Below the pieces are notes generated by a model. That model was not told the origin of the DNA and made no database searches. It saw only the letters and a program-made list of their open reading frames with translations. A program made the position numbers and the translations under genes. DNA of 61,794 nt from Acidimicrobiales bacterium (lineage in GTDB: Bacteria; Actinomycetota; Acidimicrobiia; Acidimicrobiales; Ilumatobacteraceae): positions 1-61,794 of the forward strand of contig JAURCL010000007.1 in assembly GCA_030828465.1 (NCBI GenBank). The letters are read 5' to 3'. Below, in pieces: positions 38,416-45,884 of this stretch; position 1 is the stretch's first letter; each line of letters starts with the position of its first letter.

Positions 38416-40284
38416 GTCGAACGCCCGCCGGCCGGCACCATTCCCGACGCCCCGGGCTCGTATCAGTTCATCGATCGACACGGCCAGGTGATCTACGTCG
38501 GCAAGGCGTCGAGTCTCCGGTCGCGCCTCTCCAGTTACTTCCAAGCCCCGGATCGGCTCCATCCGCGCACCCGCCAGATGGTGGAGACGGCCGAGCGGGT
38601 CGAGTGGACGATCGTGCGCAACGAGGTCGAAGCGCTGATGCTCGAGTACTCGCTCATCAAGCGGCATCACCCGCGCTTCAACGTGCGCCTCCGCGACGAC
38701 AAGAGCTACCCGCTGCTCGCGGTGACCACCGACGAGCAGTGGCCCCGGGCGGTCGTCGTCCGGGGGCGACGGCGCCGCGGGGTTCGCTACTTCGGGCCCT
38801 ACGCCCATGCGTACGCCATCCGCGAGACGCTTGACTTGCTGCTCCGTTCGTTCCCGGTGCGCACCTGCTCGCCGGGAAAGTTCCGGCAGCACGAGCGACT
38901 CGGTCGGCCCTGTCTGCTCTTCCACATCGAGAAGTGCGCCGGGCCCTGTGTGGGGGAGGTGACAGCAGAGGACTACTCCGAGATGGTCGACGGGCTCTGC
39001 CGCTTCCTCGGCGGTGACACTGAGGATGTTGTGCGGGCTCTCGACGCCGAGATGCGCGGGGCCTCATCGGAACTCGAGTTTGAGCGGGCCGCTCGTCTCC
39101 GAGACCGTCTCGATTCGGTCACCAAGGCGGTCGAGAAGCAGCAGATGGTCGCTGCTCGCGATGAGGACCTCGATGTCTTCGGGATCGCCGATGACGAACT
39201 CGAGGCCTCGGTGCAGGTGTTCCACGTTCGCCGAGGTCGTGTGGTCGGTCGGAAGGGCTTCATCGTCGACAAGGTGGAGGACGTTGAGGGAGGGGCGCTC
39301 ATTGACCGCGTCGTGGAGAGCTTCTACGCCGAGACGCCGCCCAACGGCGTGCCGCGCACCATTCTCGTGCCGCGCGAGCCGTCGATCGGGGGTCTCCTCG
39401 AGGAGTGGTTGGCACTGGATCGCGAGGGTCGTGTCGAGATACGGGTGCCTCAGCGCGGTGATCGCCGTCGGTTGATGGAGACCGTGCATGAGAACGCCCG
39501 AGAGGAGTTCGTTCGGCACCGCATGCGCCGAGCCAGCGATCACAACACGAGGTCGCGGGCGCTGACCGAGTTGCAGGATCAGCTCGGTCTGCCCGAGGCT
39601 CCGCTGCGGATCGAGTGCTACGACATGGCGCACCTGCAGGGAACCGACTACGTCGGATCGATGGTGGTGCTCACCGACGGCCTGCCGGATAAGCGCCAAT
39701 ACCGGCGATTCAAGGTGCACATCGATGGCAACGACGACTACGCGGCGATGGAGGAGGTGCTCACGCGGCGACTCTCGGCCTATCTGGAGGAGCGAGACCA
39801 GCCGGTCGAGGAGCGGGGGGAGAAACCGGGGCGGTTCGCTTATCCGCCGCAGCTGCTGCTCGTCGACGGCGGCAAGGGTCAGTTGGCCGTGGCCGAGCGG
39901 GTGGTGGCCTCGCTCGGCCTCGAGGACGAGATCCCGGTAGCCGCGCTGGCGAAGCGATTCGAGGAGGTCTACCTCCCGGGTCGCGCCGAGCCGGTCGGGG
40001 TGCCCCGCGGCAGCGACGGGCTGTTCATGTTGCAGCGCATCCGCGACGAGGCGCACCGGTTCGCGAACTCGTTCCACCGGGAGCGACGCTCGAAGTCGAT
40101 GACCCGGTCATCGCTTGACGGCATCCCCGGGCTCGGTCCGGCCCGCCGCGAGCGTCTGGTGAAGGCCCTCGGGGGCGTGCGCGCCGTGAAGGCGGCCGAC
40201 CTCGAGACGTTGCGGTCGCTGCCGTTCCTCCCGGATGCGGTGGCCGAGGCGGTGCACGCCCACTTCCACCCCGAGGAGGGGTAA
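38413..40284 (+). CDS. uvrC: Excinuclease ABC subunit C
   Basis: 623 aa dual-incision nuclease of nucleotide excision repair. The GIY-YIG domain (SYQFIDRHGQVIYVGKASS) is at the N-terminus, a UVR UvrB-contact domain lies near 205-240, the RNase H-like endonuclease domain contains RIECYDMAHLQGTDYVGSMVV with catalytic Asp, and the C-terminus has helix-hairpin-helix motifs (GIPGLGPARRERLVKALGG). All three uvr subunits are within 9.2 kb. Confidence 0.97.
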   Translation: MVERPPAGTIPDAPGSYQFIDRHGQVIYVGKASSLRSRLSSYFQAPDRLHPRTRQMVETAERVEWTIVRNEVEALMLEYSLIKRHHPRFNVRLRDDKSYPLLAVTTDEQWPRAVVVRGRRRRGVRYFGPYAHAYAIRETLDLLLRSFPVRTCSPGKFRQHERLGRPCLLFHIEKCAGPCVGEVTAEDYSEMVDGLCRFLGGDTEDVVRALDAEMRGASSELEFERAARLRDRLDSVTKAVEKQQMVAARDEDLDVFGIADDELEASVQVFHVRRGRVVGRKGFIVDKVEDVEGGALIDRVVESFYAETPPNGVPRTILVPREPSIGGLLEEWLALDREGRVEIRVPQRGDRRRLMETVHENAREEFVRHRMRRASDHNTRSRALTELQDQLGLPEAPLRIECYDMAHLQGTDYVGSMVVLTDGLPDKRQYRRFKVHIDGNDDYAAMEEVLTRRLSAYLEERDQPVEERGEKPGRFAYPPQLLLVDGGKGQLAVAERVVASLGLEDEIPVAALAKRFEEVYLPGRAEPVGVPRGSDGLFMLQRIRDEAHRFANSFHRERRSKSMTRSSLDGIPGLGPARRERLVKALGGVRAVKAADLETLRSLPFLPDAVAEAVHAHFHPEEG

Positions 40285-40288
40285 CCGC

Positions 40289-41200
40289 TCAGTTGAGGGC
40301 GGACACGACCTCGGTCATGAACCGCTCGAGCATCTCGCGGCGCGCGCTAGCGGTCGGGCCCATGAACCAGTCGGGGACGATGAACTCGTCGAAGCCGATC
40401 TCCCGGTAGGCGCCGAGCATCTCGACGAGTTCGGTGGGTCGGCCGGCGATGGCGCGTTCGCCACCGGGCCCGTCCAGCACGCGCTTGGTCGCCTCGTCGT
40501 CATCGGTGACGACGACGATCGACTGGACCGAGCAGCGAAGGGTCCCCGGGTCGCGACCGACCCGTTCGCAGGCCTCGCGCATGGCGGCCATCCGCTCGGC
40601 GGCTCCGTCGGGTCGACCCCAGGTGTTCCATTCGTCGGCGTGGCGGGCGGTGATTCGCAACATGCGGTCACCGCCGGTGCCGACGAGGATCGGCAGGCGT
40701 TCCTGCACGGGCTTGGGTTCGCAGGGGGCGCCGCGGATCGTGTGGATCTCGCCGTCGAAGTCGGTGCGCCGCTCGTCGAGGAGGGAACGGATGATCTGGA
40801 TGGACTCCTCGAAGCGGGTCACCCGTCGGCCGGGCGCCTCGAGCTCGATCCCGTAGGCGTGGTGCTCGTTGATCTGCCAACCGGCGCCGAGACCAAGCAC
40901 GAAGCGCCCGTTCGAGAGGTGGTCGATGGTCGCCGCTCGGTTAGCGAGGAGGGCGGGATGGTGGATCGAGGTCGGGGCAACCAGAGGTCCGAGTCTCATG
41001 CGGCAGGTGACGGCGGCGACCGCCGGAAGGATCGCCCAACATTCGTGTCCGGGGGTGTCGGAGACCTCGGTGGTGCCGGTGTTTCCCATGTAGTGGTCGG
41101 CGAACCAGAACCCGTGCCACTCCCCGGCGTCGAGCCATCGGGCGAGATCGAGCAGTTCGTCGACTGGGTACGACATGTTCGGCCACACGGAGAAGTCCAC
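40289..41200 (-). CDS. LLM class (probably F420-dependent) oxidoreductase
   Basis: 303 aa luciferase-like TIM-barrel oxidoreductase. WHGFWFADHYMGNTG, LGPLVAPTSIHHPALLANRAATIDHLSNGRFVLGLGAGW (two adjacent motifs) and PILVGTGGDRMLRITARHAD are typical of actinobacterial F420-dependent members. The substrate is unknown. GTG 41200 is 6 nt from TACGTT on the minus strand; an upstream in-frame extension is judged spurious since it runs into the divergent gene. It is convergent with uvrC. Confidence 0.86.
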   Translation of the reverse strand: MDFSVWPNMSYPVDELLDLARWLDAGEWHGFWFADHYMGNTGTTEVSDTPGHECWAILPAVAAVTCRMRLGPLVAPTSIHHPALLANRAATIDHLSNGRFVLGLGAGWQINEHHAYGIELEAPGRRVTRFEESIQIIRSLLDERRTDFDGEIHTIRGAPCEPKPVQERLPILVGTGGDRMLRITARHADEWNTWGRPDGAAERMAAMREACERVGRDPGTLRCSVQSIVVVTDDDEATKRVLDGPGGERAIAGRPTELVEMLGAYREIGFDEFIVPDWFMGPTASARREMLERFMTEVVSALN

Positions 41201-41206
41201 GGGGCG

Positions 41207-41216
41207 AACGTAGCCT
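41207..41216. promoter_or_regulatory. Overlapping divergent -10 elements
   Basis: TACGTT on the minus strand (41212-41207) lies 6 nt before the oxidoreductase GTG, and TAGCCT on the plus strand (41211-41216) lies 6 nt before the methyltransferase ATG at 41223. The two hexamers share 2 bp, so RNA polymerase could probably occupy only one direction at a time. Confidence 0.6.
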
Positions 41217-41222
41217 GAGATG

Positions 41223-41966
41223 ATGTCAGCGGGGGAGGGGGACCTGTCGCGGCGACTCTGGGAGGAGCACGCCTCATGGTGGATCGAGGGGTTCACCGAA
41301 GGGGCTGATCCCGAGTACGTCGACCAGATCATCCCGCTCGCGGTCGGCGAGCAGTCGGGCCATCAGCGTGTGCTCGACCTCGGGTGCGGCGACGGCCAGA
41401 TCGCCCGCGCGATCGCGCGAACGGGAGTCTCAGTGGTTGGGGTCGACCCGACGACTAACCAGATCGATGTTGCCTCGGCGCGTGCTGGTGGGCCGGTGTT
41501 CGCCCAGGCGGGCGCATCGGGGCTCCCGTTCCCGGATGCGAGTTTCGACGGCGTGATCGCCTGTCTGGTGTTCGAACACATCGACGACGTCGACGAGGCC
41601 ATCGCCGAGGTGGCCCGCGTGCTCCGGCCTGGCGGACGGTTCACCTTCATGTTGAACCATCCGCTCCTGCAGACACCGGGAAGCGGGTGGATCGACGATC
41701 ACATGGTCGACCCACCCGAGCAGTACTGGCGCATCGGACCGTATCTCGAGGAGGCGGAGACGATCGAACAGGTCGAGCTCGGGGTGCACATCCGGTTCCT
41801 GCATCGTCCACTGTCGCGCTACCTGAATGCGCTCGCTGAAGCAGGGTTGGTGCTCGATCACATGGACGAGCCGGCACCCCCGGAGCGGTTTCTCGCGCAG
41901 GCTCCGGAGTACTTCGACGCGGCGAGTGTTCCGCGACTCCTGCACTTGCGCCTTACGCGTCGTTGA
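41223..41966 (+). CDS. Class I SAM-dependent methyltransferase
   Basis: 247 aa Methyltransf_11-like enzyme. The SAM motif VLDLGCGDGQIARAIAR lies near residue 48, with VGVDPTTNQI, ACLVFEHIDDVDEAIAEVARVLRPGGRFTFM as motifs II-IV. Start ATG 41223 rather than 41220 is chosen from the exact 6-nt spacing to TAGCCT. The substrate is not evident. It precedes rapZ by 43 bp, which has its own -10 element. Confidence 0.82.
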   Translation: MSAGEGDLSRRLWEEHASWWIEGFTEGADPEYVDQIIPLAVGEQSGHQRVLDLGCGDGQIARAIARTGVSVVGVDPTTNQIDVASARAGGPVFAQAGASGLPFPDASFDGVIACLVFEHIDDVDEAIAEVARVLRPGGRFTFMLNHPLLQTPGSGWIDDHMVDPPEQYWRIGPYLEEAETIEQVELGVHIRFLHRPLSRYLNALAEAGLVLDHMDEPAPPERFLAQAPEYFDAASVPRLLHLRLTRR

Positions 41967-42009
41967 GGTGTGCGGCGACGGCTTCGCCGCTCCGATCTAG
42001 ATTGACGAT

Positions 42010-42861
42010 GTGGCTGAGATTGTCGTGATCACCGGGCTCTCGGGGGCCGGCAGATCGGGTGCGGCCGCTGTGCTCGAGGACATCGGCTGGTACGTCGTCG
42101 ACAACCTGCCCACCTCCTTGGTGCCGACCATTGTTGAACTCGCCTCGAAGCCCGTCGGAGGCATCGACCGTCTCGCGCTCGTGTCGGGCCGCAACCACGA
42201 TGATCTGCTGCCCCATGTCGCCCAGTTGCGCGGTGACGGACACCATGTGACGGTGCTCTTCCTCGACGCGAGCACGGCGAGCCTGACGCAGCGATACGAC
42301 GCGACCCGTCGACGGCACCCCTTCGCTGATGATGCATCGGGGGTCCGCGACGCGATCGAACGGGAGCGCCTCGCCCTCGATCGCGTGAAGGAGCAGGCGG
42401 ACCTCATCATCGACACCAGCGACCTCAATGTCCACCAGTTGAAGGACCGGATCGTGACGGCCTTCGATGATGTGGAGAGCCGGCGGCTGCAGGTGGCGGT
42501 GGAGAGCTTCGGATATAAGCACGGGCTCCCGATCGATGCCGACATCGTGATGGATGTCCGCTTTCTGCCGAATCCGCATTGGGAGGAAGCGCTTCGCCCG
42601 CTGACCGGGCACGACCCGGCGGTTCGCGACTACGTCCTCGAGCGAGCGGTCACCTCGCGCTTCCTCGATCGCTTCGAATCGTTGCTGGTCGAGTTGCTGC
42701 CGAGCTATCAGGGCGAGGGTCGCACCTACCTCACGATCGCGGTCGGATGCACCGGGGGGCGCCATCGATCGGTAGCGGTCGCCAACGAGTTGGCACGCCG
42801 TCTCGGTGAGCATGGTGTCGCGGCGCGCACCACCCACCGCGATCTCCACCAGCCGATCTGA
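42010..42861 (+). CDS. rapZ: RapZ/YvcJ-family nucleotide-binding protein
   Basis: 283 aa P-loop protein. The Walker A region reads VVITGLSGAGRSGAAAVLEDIGW, with Arg in place of the more usual Lys, as is common in actinobacterial members. DNLPTSLVP, LFLDAST and a C-terminal GCTGGRHRSVAVANEL are family hallmarks. The homologue in E. coli guides RNase E to a small RNA controlling GlmS; in Gram-positives the role is less clear. GTG 42010 is 6 nt behind TAGATT (41998-42003). The usual downstream neighbours yvcK and whiA are not here. Confidence 0.93.
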   Translation: MAEIVVITGLSGAGRSGAAAVLEDIGWYVVDNLPTSLVPTIVELASKPVGGIDRLALVSGRNHDDLLPHVAQLRGDGHHVTVLFLDASTASLTQRYDATRRRHPFADDASGVRDAIERERLALDRVKEQADLIIDTSDLNVHQLKDRIVTAFDDVESRRLQVAVESFGYKHGLPIDADIVMDVRFLPNPHWEEALRPLTGHDPAVRDYVLERAVTSRFLDRFESLLVELLPSYQGEGRTYLTIAVGCTGGRHRSVAVANELARRLGEHGVAARTTHRDLHQPI

Positions 42862-42888
42862 CTCCCGGGCCCTCCTTGGCCGAGCGGG

Positions 42889-42949
42889 TAGCCTGACCGC
42901 TGTCCGCCCCCGCGTTCACCGCCGTTCGGGCGGCCAGAAAGGACTGCTC
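42889..42949 (+). promoter_or_regulatory. Promoter, leader and ribosome-binding site of gap
   Basis: TAGCCT at 42889-42894 followed by a leader of about 50 nt ending in AGAAAGGA (42936-42943), 6 nt before ATG 42950. This is one of the few leadered starts with a clear Shine-Dalgarno sequence in the window, fitting high expression of the glycolytic operon. Confidence 0.6.
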
Positions 42950-43948
42950 ATGACCGTTCGTGTAGGTGTCAACGGCTTCGGCCGGATCGGCCGCAACTTC
43001 TTCCGCGCTGTCGCGGCCCAGGAGGCCGATGTCGAGTTCGTCGCGGTCAACGATCTCGGTTCGCTTGACCAGATGGCGCACCTGCTCAAGTACGACTCGG
43101 TCATGGGTCGACTTGATGCCGATGTCCGCGCGGTCAAGGGCGGTATCCGCGTCGGTGATCACACGATCAGGGTGCTCTCGGAGCGCAATCCGGCCGAACT
43201 CCCTTGGGGCGATCTCGGGGTGGATGTCGTGGTCGAGTCGACCGGCATCTTCACCGACCGCGCGAAGGCCGCAATGCATCTCGAGGGCGGAGCGCCACTC
43301 GTGATTGTCTCGGCGCCGTCGAACGGTGCCGACCTCACCGTCGTCTATGGCGTCAACCATCGTGACTTCCGCCGCCGCGACCACAAGGTGATCTCGAACG
43401 CCTCGTGTACCACCAACTGTTTCGTGCCGCTGGTGAAGGTGCTCGACGACGCCTTCGGCGTGGTGAACGGTCTCATGACGACGGTGCACGCATACACGGG
43501 TGATCAATCACTCGTCGACGGCCCCCACAGCGACCTGCGGCGTGCGCGCGGCGCCGCGATCAACATCATCCCGACCTCCACGGGTGCGGCCCGCGCGACG
43601 AGCCTCGTCATGGCGTCGATGAAGGGCAAGCTCGACGGCACGGCGCTCCGGGTGCCGGTGCCAACCGGGTCGATCACCGATTTCACCGCCAACTTGAAGA
43701 CGTCGGCGTCGGTCGAGGAGATCAACGCGGCGTTCCGCTCGGCAGCCGCCAAGGGCGCCTTGAAGGGCATCCTCAAGTACACCGATGACCCCATCGTCTC
43801 CAGTGACATCGTCGGTGATCCGCATTCGTCGATTTTCGACTCCGGCATGACGATGTCGATGGGCAAGATGGTCAAGGTCTGCTCTTGGTACGACAACGAG
43901 TGGGGTTATTCGAATCGTCTCGTCGACCTCGTCAAGCACGTCGCCTGA
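42950..43948 (+). CDS. gap: Glyceraldehyde-3-phosphate dehydrogenase
   Basis: 332 aa NAD-dependent GAPDH. VGVNGFGRIGRNFFRAV binds NAD, SNASCTTNCF carries the active-site Cys, and HAYTGDQ, STGAARA and WYDNEWGYSNR close the fold. An in-frame extension upstream would overlap rapZ; ATG 42950 with its strong ribosome-binding site is clearly right. First gene of the gap-pgk-tpiA operon. Confidence 0.97.
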   Translation: MTVRVGVNGFGRIGRNFFRAVAAQEADVEFVAVNDLGSLDQMAHLLKYDSVMGRLDADVRAVKGGIRVGDHTIRVLSERNPAELPWGDLGVDVVVESTGIFTDRAKAAMHLEGGAPLVIVSAPSNGADLTVVYGVNHRDFRRRDHKVISNASCTTNCFVPLVKVLDDAFGVVNGLMTTVHAYTGDQSLVDGPHSDLRRARGAAINIIPTSTGAARATSLVMASMKGKLDGTALRVPVPTGSITDFTANLKTSASVEEINAAFRSAAAKGALKGILKYTDDPIVSSDIVGDPHSSIFDSGMTMSMGKMVKVCSWYDNEWGYSNRLVDLVKHVA

Positions 43949-43950
43949 CG

Positions 43951-45072
43951 ATGGCCTCCGACGGGATCCCCCGTCTCGACGATGTCGGCGACGTCGCCGG
44001 ACGTCGTGTGCTCGTCCGGTGCGACTTCAACGTCCCACTCGACCGCTCGGGCGAGCGGCCCGTCATCACCGACGACTTCCGTATTCGCGCCGCGCTACCA
44101 ACCATCGAGTGGCTCACCTCTCGTGGGGCGAACGTGGTGTGCGCCAGTCATCTGGGGCGGCCGAAGGGGAGTCCTGATCCGGCGTTCTCGCTCGGGCCGG
44201 TTCGCGAACGTCTCGCGGAGTTGGCTCCCGGGGTCGAGCTGATCGAGAACGTGCGCTTCAACCCGGGGGAGACAGCGAATGATCCGGCCTACGTCGCCGA
44301 GTTGATTGAGGGCATCGACGCGTACGTCAACGACGCGTTCGGGGCCTCGCACCGCGCCCACGCGTCGATCGTTGGTCCACCAGCCCAGCTGCCCTCGGCC
44401 ATGGGTCTGCTGCTGCAGCGCGAGGTGGAGGTGCTGCTTGGTCTGCGTGACCGACCGAAGCACCCATTTGTTGCGGTGCTCGGCGGCGCGAAGATCTCCG
44501 ACAAACTCGGCGTGGTCGACGCCCTGCTCGGGGTGGTTGACCGGTTGGTGATCGGCGGGGCGATGTGCTTCACCTTCTTCGCCGCGCAGGGCAAGCCGAT
44601 CGGCGACTCGCTTTTCGAGCCCGAGCATGTCGACACTTGTCGAGGTCTGCTCGACCGGCACGGCGACCGGATCGTGCTCCCTGAGGACGTCGTCGGGGTC
44701 GACTCGACCGGCGCCTACGCCACGTTCGGCACGCGCCTCCCCGATGGCGCGAAGGGGTTCGATATCGGCCCCGGCTCGGCAGCCGCGTTCAGCGACGAGA
44801 TCGCAGAAGCTCGGACGGTGTTCTGGAACGGGCCGATGGGCATGTTTGAGGATGAGCGGTTCGCGGCTGGTACCCGCACCGTCGCCGAGGCGGTCGCCGC
44901 CTGCCGGGGTTTCACCGTGGTCGGCGGTGGCGACTCGGCCGCCGCCCTCGCCCAGTTCCGGCTCGACGACGAGGTCGATCATGTCTCCACCGGTGGAGGA
45001 GCGAGCCTCGAACTTCTGGAACTCGGCGACCTTCCCGGTCTCGCCGCTTTGAGAGGAGCACCGAATGCCTGA
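43951..45072 (+). CDS. pgk: Phosphoglycerate kinase
   Basis: 373 aa, a little short for PGK (usually about 390-415). VLVRCDFNVPLDRSG at the N-terminus, ASHLGRPKG, NVRFNPGE, GAKISDKLGVV, FWNGPMGMFE and VVGGGDSAAAL are all present. It starts 2 nt after gap and overlaps tpiA by 8 bp. Makes ATP from 1,3-bisphosphoglycerate. Confidence 0.97.
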   Translation: MASDGIPRLDDVGDVAGRRVLVRCDFNVPLDRSGERPVITDDFRIRAALPTIEWLTSRGANVVCASHLGRPKGSPDPAFSLGPVRERLAELAPGVELIENVRFNPGETANDPAYVAELIEGIDAYVNDAFGASHRAHASIVGPPAQLPSAMGLLLQREVEVLLGLRDRPKHPFVAVLGGAKISDKLGVVDALLGVVDRLVIGGAMCFTFFAAQGKPIGDSLFEPEHVDTCRGLLDRHGDRIVLPEDVVGVDSTGAYATFGTRLPDGAKGFDIGPGSAAAFSDEIAEARTVFWNGPMGMFEDERFAAGTRTVAEAVAACRGFTVVGGGDSAAALAQFRLDDEVDHVSTGGGASLELLELGDLPGLAALRGAPNA

Positions 45073-45844
45073 CTCCCGTCGTCCGCTGATCAGCGGCAAC
45101 TGGAAGATGAATCTGAATCACTTCGAGGCCATCCAGGCGGTGCAGAAACTGCATTGGTTGCTCCCGAAGGACGTGTACGAGTCGGTCGATGTGAGCATCC
45201 ATCCGCCCTTTACCGACATCCGCAGTGTCCAGACCGTGATCCAGGGCGACTCGATGGAGTTGATCCTTGGCGCCCAGCACTGCCATCACGAGGACTCGGG
45301 CGCGTTCACCGGCGAGGTGTCACCGGCCTTTCTCGCCAAGCTCGATGTGAAGATGGTGATCGCTGGTCATAGCGAGCGCCGCCAGCTCTTCGGCGAGGAC
45401 GACGCGACGGTGAACACCAAGGTGCGCGCGATCCTGAAGCATTCGATGACGCCGATCCTGTGCGTCGGCGAGACCCTCGCTGAGCGCGAGGCGGGTGAGA
45501 CCGAGATCCGGGTCCTGTCACAGGTGTCCGCTGGTCTCGAGGGCGTGAAGGCCGAGCAGGCCGCATCGATGGTGATCGCCTACGAGCCGGTGTGGGCGAT
45601 CGGCACGGGTCGCACCGCCACGGCGGCTGACGCACAGGCGGTGTGCTCGGCGATCCGGTCGGCGCTTGCGGCGCGGTTCGATGCGGCGACCGCCGCTGCG
45701 ATCCGGATCCAGTACGGAGGGTCGGTGAAGGCCGGAACCACCGAGGAGCTCATGGCCTGCGCCGATGTTGACGGCGCCCTCGTCGGTGGGGCGAGCCTCG
45801 ATCCGGACGAGTTCGCGCAGATCATCCGACTCGCGGCGTCCTGA
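45065..45844 (+). CDS. tpiA: Triosephosphate isomerase
   Basis: 259 aa TIM barrel. Catalytic residues are in ISGNWKMNL (Lys), VIAGHSERRQLF (His) and AYEPVWAIGTGR (Glu), with the phosphate-binding IQYGGSV near the end. ATG 45065 lies within the pgk end and has GAGAGGAG as ribosome-binding site (45051-45058). Last gene of the glycolytic operon. Confidence 0.97.
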   Translation: MPDSRRPLISGNWKMNLNHFEAIQAVQKLHWLLPKDVYESVDVSIHPPFTDIRSVQTVIQGDSMELILGAQHCHHEDSGAFTGEVSPAFLAKLDVKMVIAGHSERRQLFGEDDATVNTKVRAILKHSMTPILCVGETLAEREAGETEIRVLSQVSAGLEGVKAEQAASMVIAYEPVWAIGTGRTATAADAQAVCSAIRSALAARFDAATAAAIRIQYGGSVKAGTTEELMACADVDGALVGGASLDPDEFAQIIRLAAS

Positions 45845-45884
45845 CCGCTCGGTGGCGCAACCCGCTGGTACGGTCACGCCAGCG

